Assembly (NCBI GenBank): GCA_002308555.1
Contig: DBWD01000105.1
Span: forward strand, 11,198-18,656
DNA from: a bacterium UBP3_UBA1247
Lineage (GTDB): Bacteria > UBA3054
Reading direction: 5' to 3'
DNA length: 7,459 bases
Position numbers and translations under genes: made by a program. The notes below the pieces were generated by a model. It searched no databases, was not told the DNA's origin, and saw only the letters and a program-made list of their open reading frames with translations. This document shows positions 1-6,782 of the stretch, piece after piece (position 1 is the stretch's first letter; each line of letters begins with the position of its first letter).

Positions 1-1968
1 TTCGTTTTGAAAAGCGGCGGGCAGAAGGAGGCGCGCAGCCTTTGGTGCGCCCGCCGGGACGTCTGCGCCAGGGGCGGCGACCTTTTGCTGAACGGCGAGC
101 CCCTTTACTGGCGCGGCGCGCTGCACTGGGGCTTCTACGACGGACTTCTCGCGCCCACTCCGGATGAGAAGACTATCCGGGCGGAGCTGGAGGGCCTTTT
201 GAAGATGGGCTTCAACGCCGTCAAGCACTGCCTTTACGTTCCCTCGGAAAAATACCTTTCCCTCTGCGACGAGCTGGGCGTGCTCTGCTGGGTCGAGTTC
301 CCGCTGTGGCTGCCCGAAGCCTCGCCGGAGCTGGAGGGGAGGATCAGAAGGGAATTCCCCCGTATCTGCGAAAAATTCCAGGGCCACCCTTCGGTCTGCC
401 TGGCCACTCTGGGCTGCGAGATGAACGCCTCGGTGCGGCCGGAGATCCTGCAGGAGATGTACCTGAAGGTCAGGAAAGCGCTGCAGGTCCCGGTCACGGA
501 CAACTCCGGTTCCGGGGAGTGCTACAACGGCCTGAAAGTTTCCTACGGCGATTTCTTCGACTACCATTTCTACGGCGAGCCGCACAACATGGAGAACCTC
601 ATGGAGGTCTTCACGCCAACCTGGCGCAACACCAAGCCCTGGTTCTTCGGGGAATTCTGCGACGCCGACACCTTGCGGGATATCAAGACGGTGAGGGAAG
701 CCAGGAAAGCCGCGGTCCTCTGGTGGGAGAAGGGCGATCCGGAGGAGAATCCCCTCAAGCTTCTGAAGCCGGACTTTTACCTGGACCGCTTCGAGGAGCG
801 CGTGAAGGGCACTGACATCAGGAAAAATTACGCGGAGCTGGAAAAGATCTCCCGCGACCACGCCCTGACCCACAGGAAGGCCACCCTGGAGGAGACCAGG
901 TCTTTCCAGGAGATATCCGGCTACAACGTGACCGCCATAAGGGACGTGCCCATCGCCACCAGCGGATTGGCGGACGACCTGGGCGGTTGGAAGTATCCCC
1001 CGGAAGTTTTCTCCCTCTTCAATTCCGACGCCGTGCTGGTGCCCGCCTGGGATCTGGCCAGGACCTGGATCTCCGGAGACCGGGTCCGCAGCCGGGAGCG
1101 CTACAGCTTTTTCGGCGGGGAAAACTACGGCCTCCACATCCTGCTCTCCAATTACGGCCCGGATCTGAGACGGGAAAAACTTGTCCTGGAACTGCGGGAC
1201 GAAAAGGGGAGAGTATATTTCTGGGAGGAGAGGCTTGCGCCGGAAATTTTGAAAAAAGGAAAACTAAGGGAGGCCGCCTATCTCAGCGTAACTTTGCCGG
1301 AAACGCGAAAGCCCCTTGACCTGACGCTACACGCAAGGCTGGGGGAGGCTGAGAATTTCTGGCCGGTCTTCCTCTATCCCAAGCCGGAGGGGGGAAAGCT
1401 CTCCTTCCTTTTCCGGGACCACAGCAGCGTCTTCCGTGGCATAGAGCCGCTCTATCCCAAGGCGGAGGCCGCCGCGGACAGCATACCGGAAGGGACGCGG
1501 CTTTTGGTTACCGACCAGCTCGACCCGGAGACGAAGGCTTTCCTTAAGAAAGGCGGGAAAGTTTTCCTGCTGCAGGACGCCGACCCGGGCTTCCCCACAG
1601 AGGAAGTTTCCTTCTGGCGGGAAAGTTTCGCCGCGCGCTCGCCCCATCCCCTGTGGAAGGACATTCCCCGCCGCGAACTGCTGGAGGATCTCAGATATTT
1701 CTCCGTGGCCCCGGAAAGGGCCCTTGACAGCGGGGAAGCATCTCGCATGGGCTTCAGGCTGAAAAGGCCCGTATTGCGGCGCTACGGCGCCAGGGACTGG
1801 TCACTGCGGGAGTACCTGGCGGAATACGAATACGGAAAGGGCAGGCTCATGGCCGCCACCCTGCGGCTGGCCGGCGGGCGGGGCAAGCAGCCGGAGGGAC
1901 TGGGGAGAAATGTCTTCGGAAGGTACCTTTTTGATAAGATATTAAATTATCTGACGAAATTAACCTGA
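1..1968 (+). CDS. GH2-type glycoside hydrolase, TIM-barrel and C-terminal domains (5' partial)
   Basis: Retaining beta-glycosidase of clan GH-A, closest in pattern to GH2; the substrate cannot be read from the sequence. Numbering here starts at the TTG at position 7, but the frame is open to base 1. The visible protein begins at the segment (LLLNGEPLYWRG, about residues 26-37) that in GH2 enzymes follows the sugar-binding and Ig-like domains, so those domains, and the true start, probably lie upstream. The TIM barrel spans about residues 26-300. Glu138 in LGCEMN sits at the acid/base position (normally GNE), and Glu216 in WFFGEFCDAD sits at the nucleophile position after KP. DNSGSGE and DYHFY are further barrel motifs. 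A beta-sandwich-like region (about 369-460) and a Rossmann-like domain (about 480-645, LLVTDQ ... GGKVFLL) follow. It is the first visible gene of an operon with the GH35 gene. Oddity: Cys replaces the usual Asn before the acid/base Glu. Catalytic class is confident; family number and substrate are not. Confidence 0.85.
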   Translation, partial: FVLKSGGQKEARSLWCARRDVCARGGDLLLNGEPLYWRGALHWGFYDGLLAPTPDEKTIRAELEGLLKMGFNAVKHCLYVPSEKYLSLCDELGVLCWVEFPLWLPEASPELEGRIRREFPRICEKFQGHPSVCLATLGCEMNASVRPEILQEMYLKVRKALQVPVTDNSGSGECYNGLKVSYGDFFDYHFYGEPHNMENLMEVFTPTWRNTKPWFFGEFCDADTLRDIKTVREARKAAVLWWEKGDPEENPLKLLKPDFYLDRFEERVKGTDIRKNYAELEKISRDHALTHRKATLEETRSFQEISGYNVTAIRDVPIATSGLADDLGGWKYPPEVFSLFNSDAVLVPAWDLARTWISGDRVRSRERYSFFGGENYGLHILLSNYGPDLRREKLVLELRDEKGRVYFWEERLAPEILKKGKLREAAYLSVTLPETRKPLDLTLHARLGEAENFWPVFLYPKPEGGKLSFLFRDHSSVFRGIEPLYPKAEAAADSIPEGTRLLVTDQLDPETKAFLKKGGKVFLLQDADPGFPTEEVSFWRESFAARSPHPLWKDIPRRELLEDLRYFSVAPERALDSGEASRMGFRLKRPVLRRYGARDWSLREYLAEYEYGKGRLMAATLRLAGGRGKQPEGLGRNVFGRYLFDKILNYLTKLT

Positions 1969-1972
1969 AAGG
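1966..1972 (+). promoter_or_regulatory. Weak ribosome binding site of the GH35 gene overlapping the upstream stop
   Basis: TGAAAGG contains the stop codon of the GH2-type gene followed by a purine-rich AAAGG that lies 9 nt before the ATG at 1982. It is the only Shine-Dalgarno-like match in the 13-nt gap. The overlap with the stop suggests translational coupling of the two hydrolases. This is inference from spacing and composition only. Confidence 0.4.
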
Positions 1973-1981
1973 CTTAAAAAT

Positions 1982-4033
1982 ATGTCTGAACTCAAGATCG
2001 AAAAAGGCTCGTTTTTCCTCGACGGCAGGGAGATCTTCCTGGCCTGCGCGGAAGTCCATTATTTCAGGACCCCGAGGGAAAGCTGGGAAAAAGTTTTGAA
2101 CAGCGTGAAGGAAGCCGGCTGCAACGCCGTCTCTTTCTACACTCCCTGGCTGGTGCACGAACCGGAGGAGGGCCGCTTCGACTTCACCGGGCTCTATCAT
2201 CCCTGCAACGATCTCGTGGCTTTCCTGGAATTGGTGAAAAAGAGCGGGCTGCTTTGCTACTGGCGCCCGGGCCCCTATATTTACGCCGAGGCCACCGATC
2301 TCGGGATCCCCAAATGGTTCACCAAGAAAAATCCCCAGAGCATGGTCATGCGCTATGAGGACGGGGAGTACATCCCCAGCTCCGCCGTCAACGCCGTCGC
2401 GCACATGAACTCGGATTTCCTTGCGGCCGTTGAGAAATGGTACGCCGCGGTGGCGGAAGTCATCAAGCCTTACCAGGCGCCCGGCGGTTTCGTCGTCATG
2501 ACGCAGCTTTGCAACGAGATCCCCGGCGACGACTACAGCGACGAGAATCCCGTCAACCTGGGCCTCGAAAAGAAAGACGGCATCTGGCCGACGTATCTCA
2601 GGGAAAAATACGGAACGCTGGAAAAGATCAACAACGTTTACGGCTGCAGTTTCGGCGACTTCTCGAGGATCCCGCCCTACATGCTGGAGCAGGCGAACAA
2701 GACGCTCTACGAGATCGAGCGCAGGGAATACTACTACGGCTGCTATTATCCGAAATATTTCCAGAAACTGAGGGATATTCTCCAGTCCTGCGGCATAACC
2801 ACGCCCTTCACCCACAACGCCTACTGCCCGCGTGCCCTGTCGCTGCACATCAAAAACAAGGAGCTCAACCCCTGGCTCAACGTCGGGGTGGACTGCTACT
2901 ACTCCATGAGCGGTAATCTGAACCTCACCAACGCCACCTATTTCTGCGAGTACGGCCCGGAGTATCTTAAGAGCATCCTTGGCAGCACTCCCTGGGTGAT
3001 AGAGCAGGAAAGCGGTTATTGGTTCGATTTTCCCAGAGTCTACGCCCCCGAGCTTTTCATTTGGAACGTCTGGGCCGCCGCGGGCGGTTACAAAGGCCTC
3101 AACATGTATCTCTGGGGCTCCGGCAGCAACCGGCAGGGACTGGGCTTCTACGGAACCGACCACAACTGGCAGGCTCCCGTCGACCAGAACGGGACCCAAA
3201 GGCCTTCCTTCGACGCGGTCAAGCGCTCCTTTGGCGAGATCGAAAAGCACGCGGAGGATTTCCGCTCCGCTTCCGTCTACGACATAGCCCTGGGCGTGAA
3301 GAGGGAGCCCGTTGTCAGCCTCAAGCCTGTCGGACCGGCCACCACGGAAGTTTTCTACGCCTTAAGGTCGCAGGGTTTCCTGCCCAAACTGGTGGATTTC
3401 GCCAACGAGTGTTTAACCGAGCTTCTGAAGCATCCCGTCCTGGTCGTCGTGAACGACCGCTGGATGGCGAGGGAAGTCCAGGAGAAGCTGGCCGCCTACG
3501 TGGAAGCCGGCGGAAAACTGCTGCTTATGGGCTCTCTGCCCACCAAGGACGAGACCGATCACTACTGCCACGTGCTGGCGGACGAACTGGGCGTGCTGGG
3601 GGGAACTTTCCCCAAGAAGAGCGTGGACCAGGAAAAGGTCCTTTTCGAAGGCCAGGAATACTATCTCGGCAAGACTATCCAGAACATCGACATCGACAAG
3701 AAGGGCGAGACCTTGGGACGCACGGAAGCCGGACGCCCGGCGATCGTCTCCGTAAAGAAGGGGACCGGCACCGCCCAGATCTTCCCCGTGATGTTCGCCA
3801 ACCATTTCAAGAGCCAGGCTGTTCTGATAAAGAAGCTGATAGCCAGGCTCGGCAAAAAGCCCACGGTGGAAGGACAGGATCTCCTTCGGGTCATTCCCAA
3901 GGAAAACGGCAAGGCCTTCATTTTGAACCTGCACCCCGTGCCCGTGTCCGAGGATCTTAAGATCGGCGAGGCGGAAGTGGAGTGCGAACTGGAGCCCTAC
4001 TCCTACACCCTGGTTGACTGGAAAGACAAATAA
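1982..4033 (+). CDS. GH35 beta-galactosidase-like glycoside hydrolase
   Basis: Predicted retaining beta-galactosidase releasing terminal beta-galactose from oligosaccharides, probably in the cytoplasm because no signal peptide or membrane segment is present. The N-terminal part (residues 1-420) is a typical GH35 barrel: FFLDGREIFLACAEVHYFR, FYTPW ... HEPEEGRFDFTG, and RPGPYIYAEATDLGIPKW. The acid/base is Glu179 in QLCNEIPG. The nucleophile is most likely Glu341 in WVIEQESGYW, from the usual E-x3-G spacing; Glu343 is the alternative. The C-terminus differs from classic GH35. Residues about 434-560 look like a Rossmann/glutamine-amidotransferase-like domain of the GH42 trimerisation type (VLVVVNDRW, GGKLLLMGS), and about 560-683 look like a small beta domain ending in LEPYSYTLVDW, as in GH42 C-termini. 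The ATG at 1982 is supported by the domain start and by a weak upstream AAAGG. It is cotranscribed with the GH2-type gene 13 nt upstream and ends 4 nt from the convergent CotH gene. Confidence 0.9.
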   Translation: MSELKIEKGSFFLDGREIFLACAEVHYFRTPRESWEKVLNSVKEAGCNAVSFYTPWLVHEPEEGRFDFTGLYHPCNDLVAFLELVKKSGLLCYWRPGPYIYAEATDLGIPKWFTKKNPQSMVMRYEDGEYIPSSAVNAVAHMNSDFLAAVEKWYAAVAEVIKPYQAPGGFVVMTQLCNEIPGDDYSDENPVNLGLEKKDGIWPTYLREKYGTLEKINNVYGCSFGDFSRIPPYMLEQANKTLYEIERREYYYGCYYPKYFQKLRDILQSCGITTPFTHNAYCPRALSLHIKNKELNPWLNVGVDCYYSMSGNLNLTNATYFCEYGPEYLKSILGSTPWVIEQESGYWFDFPRVYAPELFIWNVWAAAGGYKGLNMYLWGSGSNRQGLGFYGTDHNWQAPVDQNGTQRPSFDAVKRSFGEIEKHAEDFRSASVYDIALGVKREPVVSLKPVGPATTEVFYALRSQGFLPKLVDFANECLTELLKHPVLVVVNDRWMAREVQEKLAAYVEAGGKLLLMGSLPTKDETDHYCHVLADELGVLGGTFPKKSVDQEKVLFEGQEYYLGKTIQNIDIDKKGETLGRTEAGRPAIVSVKKGTGTAQIFPVMFANHFKSQAVLIKKLIARLGKKPTVEGQDLLRVIPKENGKAFILNLHPVPVSEDLKIGEAEVECELEPYSYTLVDWKDK

Positions 4034-4049
4034 GCGCTCAGCGGCGCTT
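4032..4049. terminator. Small hairpin spanning the convergent gene junction
   Basis: AAGCGC (4032-4037) and GCGCTT (4044-4049) form a 6-bp stem with a 6-nt loop. The hairpin overlaps the GH35 stop codon and the last codons of the CotH gene. On the - strand it is followed by a T-rich run (TTATTTGTCTTT), so it may act as a weak intrinsic terminator for the CotH transcript. On the + strand no T-run follows. The stem is short, so terminator function is uncertain. Confidence 0.3.
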
Positions 4050-6695
4050 CAGCAGCAAAGCCGCCAAGGCTAAAACGATCACCGCCGCGCCGGGCTCGGG
4101 AAGCCCGTAGGCGTAAGGCGCGGTATAAAGCGTCACGTAGGTTCCGCCCGCCTGGGGCTCCAGATTTTTTCCGTAGACGCCGCAGACGTACTGTCCCTTG
4201 CCGTACTGTTCCTGATCGAGGGTCGAACCGGTCTCGCCTTCAAGTTCAGTCAATTCGCCGCTCTCCGCGTCCTGCTTGTACCATTGGTACGATATCGGCG
4301 CGCCGTAGGTTTGCGCGGTCAGCGGTCCGCTTAGATTGCGGGACCTGGTCTGGGCCTGTTCCACCCAGGCGCCCAAAAGCTTTTGGTTCGGGTTGAAAAT
4401 ATTGTTCCAGTTTCCCGCTCTCGAACTCATTCTGCTTTTGACGGTCGCCACGTCGGCCAGGGAATCGCTGCCCCAGCGGTAATAATTCAGCTGATGCGCG
4501 GCCTGAAGCTTGTCGCCCAGAGCGGAAAGGTCGTTGGAATTCAACCCCGCGACTCTCGCCGGGAAGCCCGAAGGATCCGTTTGCAATTCGTACAGGGCCT
4601 TTATGAAATCAGCCTTGGAGAAGAACTGCGGCAGATAGTTCATGGGATTGGAATTGGAGGCGTAGATGTGGCTGGAATTGATCTGGGCGAAATCGTAATC
4701 CCAGATGGGCTCGGCTATGAGTTTGCCGACGAATTCGCCGCTGACAGGATCGGCGTCGATGTAGAAGAAGGTGGAGAGGATGCAGAAATCCGAGTTGTAC
4801 ATGAAGCCGTCCACCATCACGTGCTTGGCCATGCTCTCTACGTCCAGGTATTCGGAATAATGTTTGCCAAGCGAGTTGAAGCCTTTGCCGTTGAAGAGGG
4901 CGTCCTCGAATTCCTGGACGAAGACCGCGATCCTCCGGACCTGTTCCTTCGTCGCCGCCTCGGGGATCTTCAGGGTGAAGATCTGGCCGCGGCGGGTGAT
5001 GAAGAAGACGTGCTCGTCCTGCATGTACTGGCCGTAGCAGGCGTTCATCTCAATGACCGCGCCGCCTTCCTTGTCGGTTTTCAGGCGGGAATTGGTGGCG
5101 TACTGGTAGGCCTGGATACCGGCCCTGAGGGCGGGGTCCTCCTCGTCGTTCTCGCTCGTAATTGTCTCAGTGGGGGAGGGGACGTTCCAGCTTGAGGCGG
5201 AGACGGGCTCGCCGTCGTCGGGATCGCCCGCGGCGCCTTTGACGCCCTTGATGCCGTTCCGCTGCACGACTCTCGTGGTGGATTCCTCGTCCTCGAAACT
5301 GTATTTCGGCTCGTTGATGTTGATCCTGTCCGGGTCTATGGTCACGCGTTCCTTCACCATGTAGAAGCCACGGTAGGAGCCATTGACGTAAAGGTCCACG
5401 AATTCAGAATCCGGATTGAAGCCCATGCCCATGGCGTCCCCCAGCTCGTGGGCCGCGTATTCTTTGAGCCCGCTGCGGTCCTTGTTGTTCTGAAGGTTCA
5501 GGGAGAGCAGGGCGAATTTCTTGCTTTTGGGGGCGGAAGCTATGAGGGCGTACTTAGAGTCCAGGTTGATCTTGTAGGGCTTCTTGTCGCCGGAATAAGT
5601 CCAGGTGGCGTTGCCGCGGCCGGCGAACTTCTTGACCGGGAGAAGCTCGGAGGAGGTTCCGTCGGGCTCGATCTTCAGGGCGACGGCGGCCGCCTCGTTT
5701 TTCTTGTTCCTATGTATGAAAGCCAGATCGGCGTCTATAAGGTTCACGAAAAGGGAAGGAATGTTGGCGCTTTTGGCGATGTAGAAATTCGTCACCAGGC
5801 CGAAGGTGAATTCCACGCTCAGGGGATACCTTTCCCCGGGACGCATGTCAGCGCCGAAAAGTGTCCGCATGTCCATCGCGTCCTCGCCTACGGTCAGGCT
5901 GGCACCCTCTTCGGTCCCTCTCAAAACGGTGCCTTCCGGGAAGGAAAAATCGCCGAGGTCTTCGAAGCCAATGTGGGAGGGGAAATACATGGCTCCCTCT
6001 TCAAGCAATATTTTGGTGTCGCCGGAACCGTAGTGGAAATCCAGGGCGTCGCAGTCAAGCTTGCCGCTGCCGTAGGCGTAGAGCGTCGTTCCGCTGACGC
6101 TGTCGTACATGCCTGGCTTGCCCGCCGTGTAGTCGAAGACCGGGACGAGGTCCCTTTTGACGTCCCCGTCGATGATGACCTTGAAATCGTAGACCCTGAT
6201 CCCGTAGCAGGTGTAGGCGGAGCTGGAGTTGATGGTGAAGATCTGGCATTCGCTGCTGTTGATGCCCTTGGCGTTGCCGGTGACGGAATCAAGCGGTTCG
6301 CCTCCCTCGGAGAAAACTTCCAGCAGGGTGGTGGTCTTGTCCTGGGTCATGTGCAGGCGGTATTTGACGCCCAACTCGGCGGTGATAGAGGTGGGATTCC
6401 AGATCTCGAAATGATTGTTGGTGGTCACGCCGAAATAATTCTTGGGACCGGCGCCGTCGAACCCCATGAGTCGTCTTTTCGAATAGTTCAGGGAGGTGAC
6501 TTCCAGAAGACAGTCCAGCTCCACCGTCGTCGCGCCGGATTGGGTGATGCCGGTCTTAATGTATCCGCCCTTGGTCTCGATCCAGTTGGCGGGAGCGAGG
6601 CCGGAGGGCAGATCGCATCTGGCGCCAAGGGCGCAGCAGGCAAGGAAAAGAGCCGCGCCTATGGTCTTCTTTAATGTTCCGGCAATATTATCCAT
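4038..6695 (-). CDS. Exported LamG-CotH kinase-Ig protein with PEP-CTERM tail
   Basis: Predicted secreted protein of the CotH family. Some members are atypical protein kinases, such as spore-coat CotH; the substrate here is unknown. The ATG at 6695 (885 residues) is preferred over an in-frame TTG at 6731, because it gives a normal signal peptide: KK, then IGAALFLACCALG, with cleavage near residues 25-27. Domains: LamG/concanavalin-like sandwich, about 36-215 (VPVFDY ... GKPGMYDSVSG); CotH domain, about 315-780, with the nucleotide-binding-type segment GRGNATW (Arg360) and KKPYKINLD, then VKERVTID, and the metal-binding-type WDYDF (Asp666, Asp668). An acidic Ser-rich insert lies at about 467-521. 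An Ig-like domain (801-850; YQWYK, GQYVC) precedes PEP at 866-868, a hydrophobic stretch and a KRR end. The next gene on the same strand is a paralog. There is no clear Shine-Dalgarno. Kinase activity is inferred from the family; the architecture is seen. Confidence 0.87.
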   Translation of the reverse strand: MDNIAGTLKKTIGAALFLACCALGARCDLPSGLAPANWIETKGGYIKTGITQSGATTVELDCLLEVTSLNYSKRRLMGFDGAGPKNYFGVTTNNHFEIWNPTSITAELGVKYRLHMTQDKTTTLLEVFSEGGEPLDSVTGNAKGINSSECQIFTINSSSAYTCYGIRVYDFKVIIDGDVKRDLVPVFDYTAGKPGMYDSVSGTTLYAYGSGKLDCDALDFHYGSGDTKILLEEGAMYFPSHIGFEDLGDFSFPEGTVLRGTEEGASLTVGEDAMDMRTLFGADMRPGERYPLSVEFTFGLVTNFYIAKSANIPSLFVNLIDADLAFIHRNKKNEAAAVALKIEPDGTSSELLPVKKFAGRGNATWTYSGDKKPYKINLDSKYALIASAPKSKKFALLSLNLQNNKDRSGLKEYAAHELGDAMGMGFNPDSEFVDLYVNGSYRGFYMVKERVTIDPDRININEPKYSFEDEESTTRVVQRNGIKGVKGAAGDPDDGEPVSASSWNVPSPTETITSENDEEDPALRAGIQAYQYATNSRLKTDKEGGAVIEMNACYGQYMQDEHVFFITRRGQIFTLKIPEAATKEQVRRIAVFVQEFEDALFNGKGFNSLGKHYSEYLDVESMAKHVMVDGFMYNSDFCILSTFFYIDADPVSGEFVGKLIAEPIWDYDFAQINSSHIYASNSNPMNYLPQFFSKADFIKALYELQTDPSGFPARVAGLNSNDLSALGDKLQAAHQLNYYRWGSDSLADVATVKSRMSSRAGNWNNIFNPNQKLLGAWVEQAQTRSRNLSGPLTAQTYGAPISYQWYKQDAESGELTELEGETGSTLDQEQYGKGQYVCGVYGKNLEPQAGGTYVTLYTAPYAYGLPEPGAAVIVLALAALLLKRR
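4041..4100 (-). other. PEP-CTERM sorting signal of the full-length CotH protein
   Basis: The last 20 residues consist of PEPG, a hydrophobic helix (AAVIVLALAALLL) and a basic KRR end directly before the stop. This three-part layout is the PEP-CTERM signal, which in Gram-negative bacteria is recognised by an exosortase in the inner membrane that processes the exported protein. No exosortase gene is in this window. Confidence 0.85.
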
Positions 6696-6733
6696 CTGGA
6701 AAATTTTATTTTTTTCAAAGGAAAAAAGCAAGC

Positions 6734-6739
6734 TGTCAA
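6734..6739 (-). promoter_or_regulatory. Possible -35 box (TTGACA) upstream of the CotH gene
   Basis: On the - strand a perfect TTGACA lies directly after the upstream terminator and about 38 nt before the ATG at 6695. The best -10-like match, TAAAAT, is 25 nt away, which is too far for a standard sigma-70 promoter, and the 17-nt position holds GAAAAA. The AT-rich gap makes a promoter here plausible, but the -10 element is not convincing. The gap also lacks a clear ribosome binding site. Confidence 0.3.
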
Positions 6740-6740
6740 C

Positions 6741-6773
6741 AAAAAGCCCCCGGTTCGAGCCGGGGGCTTTTTT
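6741..6773. terminator. Strong bidirectional intrinsic terminator between the two CotH paralogs
   Basis: AAAAAGCCCCCGG (6741-6753) pairs with CCGGGGGCTTTTT (6760-6772) around the 6-nt loop TTCGAG, giving a GC-rich core of eight base pairs extended by five A-T pairs. The hairpin starts 9 nt after the stop of the - strand gene at 6783, and on that strand a five-T run follows the stem, so it should end that transcript. A T6 run on the + strand makes it symmetrical, so it could also stop read-through antisense to that gene. Confidence 0.9.
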
Positions 6774-6782
6774 GCGGAGCGG

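Noticed and set aside
7..9. TTG as the start of the GH2-type gene
   Set aside because: The frame is open to the window edge, and GH2 enzymes need N-terminal domains before the visible segment, so the start is most likely upstream of the window.
1847..3250. 467-codon open frame on the - strand
   Set aside because: It lies entirely antisense to the end of the GH2-type gene and the GH35 barrel, whose motifs are unambiguous. The translation shows no recognisable domain, and long antisense frames are expected in GC-rich coding DNA.
4383..5195. 270-codon open frame on the + strand
   Set aside because: Antisense to the CotH catalytic region; no motif or start signal supports it.
6612..6640. Lipoprotein cleavage site in the CotH signal peptide
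   Set aside because: Cysteines occur in ACC and ARC, but neither has the Leu-Ala/Ser-Gly/Ala-Cys lipobox spacing, and PEP-CTERM proteins normally use signal peptidase I.
5448..6674. 408-codon open frame on the + strand
   Set aside because: Antisense to the LamG and CotH regions, which show clear family motifs. The translation is Val/Gly-rich without any domain pattern.
6729..6731. TTG as the start of the full-length CotH gene
   Set aside because: It would add 12 mostly polar residues before a normal signal peptide; the ATG at 6693-6695 gives the expected short basic N-terminus.
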